From contig WGBH01000485.1 of the NCBI GenBank assembly GCA_015494435.1, forward strand, positions 1 through 5,220: a DNA stretch of 5,220 bases, read 5' to 3'. Position numbers and translations under genes: made by a program. This DNA is from Thiotrichaceae bacterium (GTDB lineage: Bacteria; Pseudomonadota; Gammaproteobacteria; Thiotrichales; Thiotrichaceae). This document shows, piece after piece, positions 1-5,220 of this stretch (within the stretch, counting starts at the first letter, position 1; each line of letters opens with the position of its first letter). The notes below the pieces were generated by a model. That model saw nothing but the letters and a program-made list of their open reading frames with translations, was not told the origin of the DNA and ran no database searches.

Positions 1-510
1 AGCCTAACCGCTGAGAGCGGATTGAAACATAGACTTACAATATTTATTGATCATTAAGAGCGCGTATCTCTCAGCCTAACCGCTGAGAGCGGATTGAAAC
101 ATGACCTCGATTATCTTTTTGTGAGTTTCTCCGGTATCTCTCAGCCTAACCGCTGAGAGCGGATTGAAACTGTAGTTAAAAGCTTAAATGAAGCAATACA
201 ACCTGTATCTCTCAGCCTAACCGCTGAGAGCGGATTGAAACTTGTCAAATCTATATTAATCCTGAAGCTCGAACGTATCTCTCAGCCTAACCGCTGAGAG
301 CGGATTGAAACTCTTAACCTTATCCCATGCCTCCCACCATTAACGTATCTCTCAGCCTAACCGCTGAGAGCGGATTGAAACCCATTGCTCATAGTCTCTT
401 AACGGGAAGCCGTCAGTATCTCTCAGCCTAACCGCTGAGAGCGGATTGAAACAGACAAATAAAATGAAGCCCCGACGATGTTATCATGTATCTCTCAGCC
501 TAATTCGCTG
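1..510 (+). CRISPR. CRISPR array, trailer-proximal end (6 full repeats, 1 partial, 1 degenerate; 7 spacers)
   Basis: Six identical 37-nt repeats lie at 64-100, 134-170, 205-241, 275-311, 345-381 and 416-452. Bases 1-28 are the last 28 nt of another copy, so the array continues to the left. Each repeat begins GTATCTCTCAG and ends GATTGAAAC. The seven spacers (29-63, 101-133, 171-204, 242-274, 312-344, 382-415, 453-487) are 33-35 nt and all different. The last repeat (488-510) keeps its first 16 nt exactly and then matches only loosely. Its decay on the right, plus the ATTGAAAC end typical of crRNA 5' handles, puts the leader to the left and transcription on the + strand. No cas gene is in the window. 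Repeat length excludes typical I-E, I-F and I-C arrays; types such as I-D, I-B or III are compatible, but the subtype cannot be fixed. Confidence 0.98.
488..510 (+). repeat. Degenerate terminal CRISPR repeat
   Basis: The first 16 nt (488-503) match the array consensus exactly. The following TTCGCTG aligns with the consensus CCGCTG if one base is inserted, after which similarity collapses into the GACGGG hairpin beginning at about 510. Decay of the 3' half of the last repeat is usual at trailer ends. Here the break coincides with the edge of a structured element, so truncation by insertion is an alternative explanation. Confidence 0.85.
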
Positions 511-619
511 GACGGGTTTTGTAAACCCGTCCACACGTTTAGCTTAAACGCAATAAAGCCTCACAGCTTCCTGTAAGGCTTCTTTAAAACGTTCCGACGG
601 GGTAACAAACCCCGTCGGG
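510..619. repeat. Palindromic, MITE/REP-like block with four stem-loops
   Basis: Four stem-loops follow each other with little space between them. A is an 11-bp perfect stem with a TGT loop (509-519/523-533). B is a 6-bp stem with a GCT loop (536-541/545-550). C is an interrupted 10-bp stem with a CTTC loop (556-566/571-581). D is a 10-bp perfect stem with an AACAA loop (594-603/609-618). A and D share the core GACGGG/CCCGTC: 511-522 and the reverse complement of 605-616 agree at 11 of 12 positions, so they also act as terminal inverted repeats. CTAATTCGCT (500-509) and CTAATTTGCT (620-629) flank the block as a 9/10 direct repeat, like a target-site duplication. No ORF is visible. A non-autonomous mobile element, a REP doublet or a structured RNA all fit; which one is inference. 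Confidence 0.6.
556..585 (+). terminator. Possible Rho-independent terminator behind the CRISPR array
   Basis: AAGCCT (556-561) pairs with AGGCTT (576-581) and ACAG (563-566) with CTGT (571-574), leaving a CTTC tetraloop and one C-A mismatch. The stem runs into CTTT, a short and imperfect U-tract. It could end the precursor crRNA transcript. The weak U-tract keeps this tentative, and the same hairpin is part of the palindromic block. Confidence 0.35.
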
Positions 620-663
620 CTAATTTGCTAATTTTCAATCAAATGGCTTACTACCACTGTTTA

Positions 664-676
664 CTCTAAATTAGAG
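664..676. promoter_or_regulatory. 13-bp palindrome, possible operator
   Basis: CTCTAA (664-669) is the exact reverse complement of TTAGAG (671-676), with one central A. It lies about 120 bp upstream of the chaperone gene and upstream of the candidate promoter, the position expected for a dimeric regulator binding site. No regulator gene is in the window and the site matches no operator I recognise. Confidence 0.3.
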
Positions 677-727
677 CGAGAACTGCTGACAAATCACAAT
701 TGCCAAACACCTCTTATCATTATTTTA

Positions 728-777
728 TTGCCAGTTATTTGATCTGTATCGTATGCTTGTAAGCCGTCTTTTATAAT
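728..777 (+). promoter_or_regulatory. Candidate sigma-70 promoter elements for the chaperone gene
   Basis: TTGCCA (728-733) followed after 18 bp by TATGCT (752-757) gives a plausible -35/-10 pair with a 5' UTR of about 30-35 nt. A perfect TATAAT also lies at 772-777, about 20 bp before the ATG, but has no good -35 at the usual distance. The 620-797 gap is AT-rich and holds no ORF. AT-rich DNA yields such matches easily, so the call is tentative. Confidence 0.3.
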
Positions 778-797
778 TAAAATAAGGTCTTCTAGCA

Positions 798-1508
798 ATG
801 TTTAAAATCACTTCTTTTATTGTTTTTCTTAGTTTAAGTTTACTTTCTCCTCGTCTTTTTGCTTTTGGGTTAAAGCCTTTATTTGCTTCTTTAGCTCCCG
901 CTGGTGCTGGGGCTGAGCAGGTGTTTCGCGTTACTAATACAGGTGATGCGCCTATTGCTGTACAGTTTAGGGTGACAACGAGAGAGCAAGCTATTGATGG
1001 AACAGAGTCTCAAAAAGCTGCTGATGATTCTTTTATGGTTTATCCGCCTCAGGCAGTGATTGCACCTAATAAAACACAAAAGGTTCGGGTGCAATGGTTG
1101 GGGGAACAAAATCCTAGTAAAGAGTTGGCCTATCGTTTTGTGGCTGAGCAGGTGCCTGTGAATTTAAGTAAAGGAGAAAGTACAGGCGTTCAAATGGTAA
1201 TGACCGTGGTTGGGTCAATTTATATCTCCCCCAAAGGAACAACACCGAAGCTTGTCGTTAGTAATCTGCACCGTTCAGGCAATAAATTGGCATTTTCTGT
1301 GAAAAATTCAGGAACAAAGCACGCTTTATTGGATAATCTAAAAATTAATCTTTCCCATCAACAACAAACATTGCAATTAAGTGGTGCTCAAGTGGCGGAG
1401 GTTGAGGGAAAAAATATTCTTGCAGGCGCACAGCGTAATTTTTCTATTGCTTATCCTGCTAATATGAATATTAATAAAAATTGGTCTGCACAGTTGAGTT
1501 TTAACTAA
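798..1508 (+). CDS. Periplasmic pilus assembly chaperone (PapD/FimC-type)
   Basis: This 236-residue protein is the usual length for a pilus chaperone, a two-domain immunoglobulin-like protein that binds subunits in the periplasm by donor-strand complementation and delivers them to the usher. Residues 1-22 are a signal peptide with likely cleavage after LFA. Family features follow in order: an early strand with FRVTNTGDAPIAVQF (43-57), VYPPQ plus IAPNKTQKVRVQW (81-100), the F1-like strand AYRFVAEQVPV (111-121), and a G1-like strand of alternating hydrophobics, VQMVMTVVGSIYISP (131-145). The second domain occupies about 149-236. No cysteine is present. The ATG is preceded by AAGG at 784-787, a weak ribosome site with a 10-nt gap. 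The usher follows after 174 bp. Chaperone identity is secure. The alpha (CS1/CFA) assignment rests mainly on the neighbours and is less certain. Confidence 0.93.
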   Translation: MFKITSFIVFLSLSLLSPRLFAFGLKPLFASLAPAGAGAEQVFRVTNTGDAPIAVQFRVTTREQAIDGTESQKAADDSFMVYPPQAVIAPNKTQKVRVQWLGEQNPSKELAYRFVAEQVPVNLSKGESTGVQMVMTVVGSIYISPKGTTPKLVVSNLHRSGNKLAFSVKNSGTKHALLDNLKINLSHQQQTLQLSGAQVAEVEGKNILAGAQRNFSIAYPANMNINKNWSAQLSFN

Positions 1509-1515
1509 AAAAGTA

Positions 1516-1545
1516 CTCCTTGCTTGGGGAGGCAAGGGGCATTTC
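1516..1545 (+). terminator. Stem-loop after the chaperone gene (possible partial terminator)
   Basis: CTCCTTGC (1516-1523) pairs with GCAAGGGG (1532-1539), with one G-U pair; two further pairs close a GGGG loop. The stem begins 7 bp after the chaperone stop codon and is followed by CATTTCTCATC, which is only loosely T-rich. It may act as a weak terminator or an mRNA 3'-end stabiliser that reduces transcription into the usher. Confidence 0.45.
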
Positions 1546-1568
1546 TCATCATTTAAAGGCAGGCGTTC

Positions 1569-1636
1569 AAGCTTTAGCTTGTGTGAATCACACAAACTCG
1601 CGTTGAAACTCCTGAGGAGGTTACAGACAAGGAGGT
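1569..1636 (+). promoter_or_regulatory. Structured leader with two Shine-Dalgarno-like sites ahead of the usher
   Basis: TTGTGTG (1579-1585) pairs perfectly with CACACAA (1589-1595) around an AAT loop. It is preceded by AAGCTTTAGCTT, a small dyad. Further on, CTCCTGAGGAG (1609-1619) is a dyad containing the anti-Shine-Dalgarno-like CTCCT. It is followed by AGGAGG (1615-1620) and AAGGAGGT (1629-1636). CTCCT can pair with the AGGAG of the second site, so sequestration of the ribosome site is physically possible. Regulation is inferred; only the complementarities are observed. Confidence 0.35.
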
Positions 1637-1638
1637 CA

Positions 1639-1659
1639 ATGCTATTCTGTCAATTATAA
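1639..1659 (+). CDS. Possible six-codon upstream mini-ORF (MLFCQL)
   Basis: An ATG lies 3 nt after the GGAGG of a perfect Shine-Dalgarno sequence (1629-1636) and opens six codons, MLFCQL, ending at TAA (1657-1659). It is out of frame with the usher, whose ATG comes 23 nt later. Ribosomes ending here could reinitiate at the usher start, which has no ribosome site of its own. The spacing is shorter than ideal, and the Shine-Dalgarno sequence may instead serve an upstream non-AUG start in the usher frame. Confidence 0.25.
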   Translation: MLFCQL

Positions 1660-1682
1660 AAATAATAAACTTACCGTTTGCT

Positions 1683-4244
1683 ATGAATCCCTTAATTAAA
1701 TTATTCTTATTTTGTATCGCCTTATTACCTATGGCTTATCTTTGGGCGGATACTGAGAAAGAGAAAACGCAGACAGTAGATCTACAAGCCTTTTATGCAA
1801 AAGCTTTTGGAACCAAGCGACAACTGCCTTCACAGTTATCGGTCACTTTACAGTTGGGTAATCGGGAAGTTGCTCAATTAAAAATTTATAGTGATGATAG
1901 AAAGAAAATCACTCATATAGAAACCCAGCCTTTTTTGACCGTTTTAAAGGCAACCCTAAAACCACGCTATTTAAAACCACTGCTTGCATCTCTTAGTGAT
2001 CAACGACGTACTTCTTTTATTGCTTTAAAAAAAGCAGGCATAACATCTCATTTTGATCAAGCGAATCTTAGTTTGCAGTTGAAAATCCCACTAAAAATGC
2101 GTCTTCCTATCCCTTTGACATTGGGAAGGAAACGCAAGGAGAAACAGTATCCCGCAGATAATGAGTTAGCTCAGGTTGCAACAGTGAGTGCCTATACTAA
2201 TTTTGATGCAAAAATGGATTACAATCACTCCTCTTATGAGAGTAAGCAACGATTGCAAGCAAATTCCGTTCTCAATATAAAAGGGGCTGTGCTAGAAAAC
2301 CGTGCTACATGGCGCAATGATCGAGAGCAACAATGGTCGCGGGATTCGACACGACTGGTTGTCGATGACCCTGAAAACTTGCATCGCTATACCTTGGGCG
2401 ATATAAATACCGAGTACCGTAATTATCAGCAGGGGATTCCAATGGCTGGTTTGCGGATTGAAAAAATGAACGCACTTAACCCCTATTTAAAAACAAAATC
2501 CGCCTCAGCGTATTTATTTACTTTAGAACAAGACAGTGAGGTGAGAATTTATATTAATGGCTTTTTAAAAGATAAAAAAAAGCTAGATGCGGGTGAGTAT
2601 TCCTTAACGGATCTGCATTTGGCATCGGGTATGAATAAAATTCGTTTAGAAATAACCGATAAGACGGGGAAAACAAGTGAAAAATCGTTTTCTTTATTGA
2701 AAGATCAGAATTTATTAAAACAAGGCACATCCGCTTATGCACTAGAGGTTGGTGTACCTTCTTATCGTTCAGCAGAGCGGTATCACTATGATCGTTCTGC
2801 AATATTAGTCAGTGGGCATTATAAAACAGGTTTAAATGATCATGTCACTGCAGAAACAAGTTTTCTAACTGATGGTAAAAATATTCAAGTGGGGGGGAAT
2901 GCCTTAATCCCAACACCAATAGGTCGTATCAGTGGGCGAGTCAGTCAGCTTAAAACAAGCACCAATAAGCAAGCTTATGCCGCAGGTTTTGATTATAAAT
3001 ACAGCCCTCCTGCACAGAAAAAAGAGGCGATACAGTTTTCAGCCTCAGGGGATTATTTTGATAAAGAGTTTACTGCATTGAGTTATTCCTTAGATCAACA
3101 ACAACTGCATTCGACTGATCAGGCACATATTGAAAGTCGAATTTCTGCCAATATTGGTAAAAAAATAGCAAAAAACCTACATGCCAATCTAAATATTCAG
3201 CGTGAAACCTCTTATCAACAAAACGAGGCTATTTATTCTGCTAATATTGGTTTAAATAAAACCTTTAAAAAAGGCGGTTCTCTTTCTGCGCAACTACGTT
3301 ATCAAAATAATCGGCAAAAAGATAAATCCATTAATCTCCGTTTGAATATACCATTGGCTAAAAATAATAAAAAAGATCGCCATAAAACCCTAAGCAGCAG
3401 TTACGATAGTCTCGATGATCGCTTGGTTAATAGTTTTTTTATTAGCCCTAAAAGCAATACAGGAAAAGAGAGTCTGGCAGGATCATTGAGTACCTACTCA
3501 AAAAAAGGCAGTCATACTCTCAATGCAAATGTCAGTTATCGGGGCAATATTGCTGAAATAGGATTTTCCCAAAGTGTGACTAAAACAGAGAAAAGTGCAG
3601 AAAAATACCGAGCGCGTAGCGATCTAAGAATGAAAACAGCATTATCTTTTGCTGATGGACAATTTGCGTTAAGCAAGCCGATTAACGATAGTTTTGCCAT
3701 TGTAACAGGACCTAAAAATCAAGATAAAGACATTGCCGTTATCAAAGGAACCTCAGGTTTTTCACACTCAGAAGGGAAAGCATTACCTGATCATTATCAA
3801 GGCTTGATTCAAAAAAATGCAAGCCCTGCGGTCATTAATATCTCCTCCTATCATTATAATACGGTCAATATAGACAGCACCGCACTTCCCTTAGGGAGCG
3901 ATATTGAAAGCACCGAGTTTGCACTTAAATCAAGCTATAAACGAGGCTATTTATTAAAAGCAGGCGGTGAACCCGGTGTCATTGTTGATGCGACTCTAGT
4001 GGATTTATCAGGAAAGCCCTTAGCCTTAAAAGGTGGCGAACTCATTGCAATGGATGCCAAAAGAAAGCCCCTCACCTTTTTTACCAATCGTACTGGACGT
4101 ATTCGTTTGATTTCTGTCCCTCCTGGGAAGTATCAATTGGATTTATTTGACGACAAAAAAGAAACTAAACCCGTGCTTAATATTCCGAATAAAATTGGAA
4201 AAATACACTCCGTCGGGAAAGTTCAAATTAACATAGCAAACTAG
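1683..4244 (+). CDS. Outer-membrane pilus usher, CooC/TcfC (alpha)-like
   Basis: This 853-residue protein has the usual length of a fimbrial usher, the outer-membrane pore that receives chaperone-subunit complexes and assembles the fibre. A signal peptide (about 1-22, ending LWA) precedes an N-terminal periplasmic region (about 30-160). The barrel follows, rich in alternating strands and opening near RYTLGDINTEYRNYQQG (235-251). A plug-like beta domain with EVRIYING, DAGEYSL and MNKIRLEITDKTGK lies at 286-330. Usher signatures recur later: LSKPINDSFAIV (663-674), and YNTVNIDSTALPLGSDIE (725-742) before the C-terminal beta domains (about 755-853, with SVPPGKYQLDLFD at 811-823). The only cysteine is residue 11, in the signal peptide, so the C-terminal cysteine pair of FimD/PapC ushers is absent. 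Length and layout suggest the CS1/CFA-type branch. The ATG lacks a Shine-Dalgarno sequence, and the frame stays open upstream to 1587 without ATG, GTG or TTG. Confidence 0.9.
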   Translation: MNPLIKLFLFCIALLPMAYLWADTEKEKTQTVDLQAFYAKAFGTKRQLPSQLSVTLQLGNREVAQLKIYSDDRKKITHIETQPFLTVLKATLKPRYLKPLLASLSDQRRTSFIALKKAGITSHFDQANLSLQLKIPLKMRLPIPLTLGRKRKEKQYPADNELAQVATVSAYTNFDAKMDYNHSSYESKQRLQANSVLNIKGAVLENRATWRNDREQQWSRDSTRLVVDDPENLHRYTLGDINTEYRNYQQGIPMAGLRIEKMNALNPYLKTKSASAYLFTLEQDSEVRIYINGFLKDKKKLDAGEYSLTDLHLASGMNKIRLEITDKTGKTSEKSFSLLKDQNLLKQGTSAYALEVGVPSYRSAERYHYDRSAILVSGHYKTGLNDHVTAETSFLTDGKNIQVGGNALIPTPIGRISGRVSQLKTSTNKQAYAAGFDYKYSPPAQKKEAIQFSASGDYFDKEFTALSYSLDQQQLHSTDQAHIESRISANIGKKIAKNLHANLNIQRETSYQQNEAIYSANIGLNKTFKKGGSLSAQLRYQNNRQKDKSINLRLNIPLAKNNKKDRHKTLSSSYDSLDDRLVNSFFISPKSNTGKESLAGSLSTYSKKGSHTLNANVSYRGNIAEIGFSQSVTKTEKSAEKYRARSDLRMKTALSFADGQFALSKPINDSFAIVTGPKNQDKDIAVIKGTSGFSHSEGKALPDHYQGLIQKNASPAVINISSYHYNTVNIDSTALPLGSDIESTEFALKSSYKRGYLLKAGGEPGVIVDATLVDLSGKPLALKGGELIAMDAKRKPLTFFTNRTGRIRLISVPPGKYQLDLFDDKKETKPVLNIPNKIGKIHSVGKVQINIAN

Positions 4245-4324
4245 ACTAACGGTAATGACAGCACGACAATAGCAGGATATTATTCTACTCATCTGATCGC
4301 CCCCCAGCGTTCAGAGCCTATTAT

Positions 4325-4353
4325 CTGAATTCGTATTTGTGTTTCAAATTCAG
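4325..4353. promoter_or_regulatory. Inverted repeat between usher and first pilin gene
   Basis: CTGAATT (4325-4331) is exactly complementary to AATTCAG (4347-4353) across a 15-nt AT-rich spacer. It sits 80 bp after the usher stop and 41 bp before the pilin ATG, and overlaps the candidate promoter there. It could be an operator-type site or an RNA hairpin that separates usher and pilin transcripts. No U-tract follows, so it is not a standard terminator. Confidence 0.4.
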
Positions 4354-4365
4354 TCTCTATCTAAT
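4337..4365 (+). promoter_or_regulatory. Candidate promoter for the first pilin gene
   Basis: TTGTGT (4337-4342) and TCTAAT (4360-4365, five of six consensus bases) are 17 bp apart, giving a 5' UTR of roughly 22-25 nt. A separate promoter would suit an abundant fibre subunit placed after a low-copy usher. The -35 match is poor (three of six), so this is only a candidate. Confidence 0.3.
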
Positions 4366-4394
4366 TATATAAAATAATAAATTAGGAAATAGTT

Positions 4395-4904
4395 ATGAAA
4401 AAACTCCCCTTAGCCATTGCAATGGTTTCTCTCTTCGCCGCCTCTACGAGTTTTGCTGAGTTTTATAATCAAGATTTTGAAGTGTCACTCGATATACCTT
4501 CAAGCGTTGACGTTATGGCACTTCAACATGAAATGGTTAATCTCAGCATGGACGATTTAAGCAGTGCAATGAATGGCGATGGTGTATTAATTGGCTCGAT
4601 GAATATTAAAACAACGGCTCAACATTGTTATGCGGAGATTGCTACTGATAATAATTTTAATTTAAAGAGTCAACAGGGAAATAACGATTTGCCCTATAGC
4701 CTAGATTATATTGCTAACAATCAAACAGGTAGTTCTACAACAACCCATTTTTCTCAAGATCAAAATGGATATGGAATGGAAAAAGCCGTTGGCTGTAATC
4801 TTGGTGATTTAAAAATGCGCCTTTCTAAAACGGAGAATGGTCTGCAAAATATGTACGGAAACTATAACGATATCATTCACGTAATGGTACGTGCAGAGTC
4901 ATAG
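4395..4904 (+). CDS. Secreted pilin-like subunit (probable chaperone-usher fibre subunit)
   Basis: This 169-residue precursor has a clear signal peptide (MKKLPLAIAMVSLFAASTSFA, 1-21). The mature N-terminus alternates hydrophobic and polar residues (FEVSLDIPSSVDVMAL, 28-43), which resembles the donor-strand extension of alpha-class pilins such as CooA/CfaB. The last residues, YGNYNDIIHVMVRAES (154-169), form a typical final pilin strand with a Y-D-hydrophobic pattern. The only two cysteines, C78 and C134, could form one disulfide, unlike cysteine-free CfaB/CooA. AGGA at 4384-4387 lies 7 nt before the ATG, a good ribosome site. The gene follows the usher by 150 bp and is followed by a paralogue. 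No strong sequence match to a named pilin is recognised; the role rests on context, size and the two end motifs. Whether it is major shaft or tip subunit cannot be told. Confidence 0.72.
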   Translation: MKKLPLAIAMVSLFAASTSFAEFYNQDFEVSLDIPSSVDVMALQHEMVNLSMDDLSSAMNGDGVLIGSMNIKTTAQHCYAEIATDNNFNLKSQQGNNDLPYSLDYIANNQTGSSTTTHFSQDQNGYGMEKAVGCNLGDLKMRLSKTENGLQNMYGNYNDIIHVMVRAES

Positions 4905-4936
4905 TTCACTTTTATAACATCACAAAAAAATATAGC

Positions 4937-4972
4937 TTGGGTTAAATTATTAAACATAATGAAACAACCCAA
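4937..4972 (+). promoter_or_regulatory. Stem-loop between the two pilin genes
   Basis: TTGGGTT (4937-4943) pairs with AACCCAA (4966-4972), and inside it ATTAT (4946-4950) pairs with ATAAT (4956-4960) around TAAAC. It lies 32 bp after the first pilin stop and 41 bp before the next ATG. No U-tract follows. A role in protecting the 3' end of the upstream pilin mRNA, with partial read-through, is a reasonable inference. Confidence 0.4.
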
Positions 4973-5013
4973 TAGGCATTATAACACTTAAAATAATCAA
5001 AGAGAAAATAAAC

Positions 5014-5220
5014 ATGAAAAAACGTCCCTTAATCATTGCTATCGCCAGTTTATTAACTATTTCAACAAGCTTTGCTGCTGATTCAAATAACACTAGCAAT
5101 TTGAATAACGCTAAAATTTTCACAAAAGATTTTGAAGTATCGGTCAAAAAAGAATCTGAAATTACCATTGATCCTCCAAAAAGAGAAGTTATTGCACTTG
5201 ATATTGAGAAACTAAAAGAG
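5014..5220 (+). CDS. Second pilin-like subunit, 5' part only (runs off the window)
   Basis: Sixty-nine codons are open to the window end, starting MKKRPLIIAIASLLTISTSF, a signal peptide likely cleaved after SFA or SFAA. It is a paralogue of the 4395-4904 product. The signal peptides share MKK-PL-IA--SL and STSFA, and both mature N-termini carry a phenylalanine, two residues, then DFEVS (here K-I-F-T-K-DFEVS, 34-43). The copies then diverge; this one has a charged stretch (KKESEITIDPPKREV, 45-59) before VIALDIEKLKE. It has a longer Asn-rich linker (ADSNNTSNLNNAK) before the conserved part. AGAG at 5000-5003 is a weak ribosome site. It is probably a second fibre subunit for the same chaperone and usher. 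No cysteine appears in the visible part, and the C-terminus is unseen. Confidence 0.8.
   Translation, partial: MKKRPLIIAIASLLTISTSFAADSNNTSNLNNAKIFTKDFEVSVKKESEITIDPPKREVIALDIEKLKE

Noticed and set aside
633..640. TTTCAATC, the reverse complement of GATTGAAA from the repeat end, suggesting an inverted repeat copy
   Set aside because: Only eight bases match and the neighbouring bases do not resemble the repeat, so chance is the simpler explanation in AT-rich DNA.
1..797. Functional link between the CRISPR array and the pilus genes
   Set aside because: No cas gene is present, no spacer matches the pilus genes by eye, and the palindromic block separates the two; adjacency alone is not evidence.
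891..1109. Reverse-strand 72-codon ORF inside the chaperone gene
   Set aside because: It lies wholly opposite a well-supported gene, and its product shows no domain or signal pattern.
1377..1595. Reverse-strand 72-codon ORF across the chaperone end and the gap
   Set aside because: Most of it is antisense to the chaperone gene and the rest covers hairpin sequence; there is no recognisable protein and no context for a gene.
2554..2802. Reverse-strand 82-codon ORF inside the usher gene
   Set aside because: It is antisense to the conserved plug-like region of the usher, whose codons explain the sequence; the product looks random.
4950..5168. Reverse-strand 72-codon ORF with a hydrophobic C-terminal part
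   Set aside because: The hydrophobic stretch is the complement of the AT-rich region before and within the second pilin signal peptide; the forward paralogue of the preceding gene is much better supported.

Overview
The window looks like an AT-rich Gram-negative chromosome, probably a gammaproteobacterium. The evidence is Sec signal peptides ending in SFA or LFA, a periplasmic pilus chaperone, an outer-membrane usher and secreted pilin-like subunits. Species cannot be read from the sequence. Beggiatoa/Thiothrix-type bacteria, which carry similar CRISPR repeats and GACGGG palindromes, are only an impression.

Bases 1-510 are the trailer-proximal end of a CRISPR array. There is a 3' fragment of one repeat, six identical 37-nt repeats, seven unique 33-35-nt spacers, and a degenerate last repeat that keeps its 5' part. 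The repeat ends in ATTGAAAC on the + strand, and the decayed copy is on the right. crRNA transcription is therefore left to right, and the leader and any cas genes lie to the left, outside the window. Bases 510-619 form a compact block of four successive stem-loops with near-perfect terminal inverted repeats, flanked by near-identical 10-bp direct repeats, so it resembles a MITE/REP-type element. Bases 620-797 are AT-rich, with a 13-bp palindrome and candidate promoter elements.

From 798 to the end, all genes are on the + strand and form a chaperone-usher pilus cluster: periplasmic chaperone (798-1508), outer-membrane usher (1683-4244), pilin-like subunit (4395-4904) and a second, paralogous subunit cut by the window end (5014-5220). 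The chaperone would fold and cap subunits in the periplasm. The usher would secrete and assemble them, and the two small proteins are the likely fibre subunits. The system looks closer to the alpha (CS1/CFA, CooC/TcfC) type than to FimD/PapC, but this is a judgement from motifs.

The genes are not tightly packed. Gaps of 109-174 bp each contain a stem-loop, which suggests that transcript termination or processing sets subunit ratios. The usher has an unusual translation start region: the annotated ATG has no Shine-Dalgarno sequence, while a perfect one lies 46-54 nt upstream beside a six-codon mini-ORF and an uninterrupted in-frame extension.
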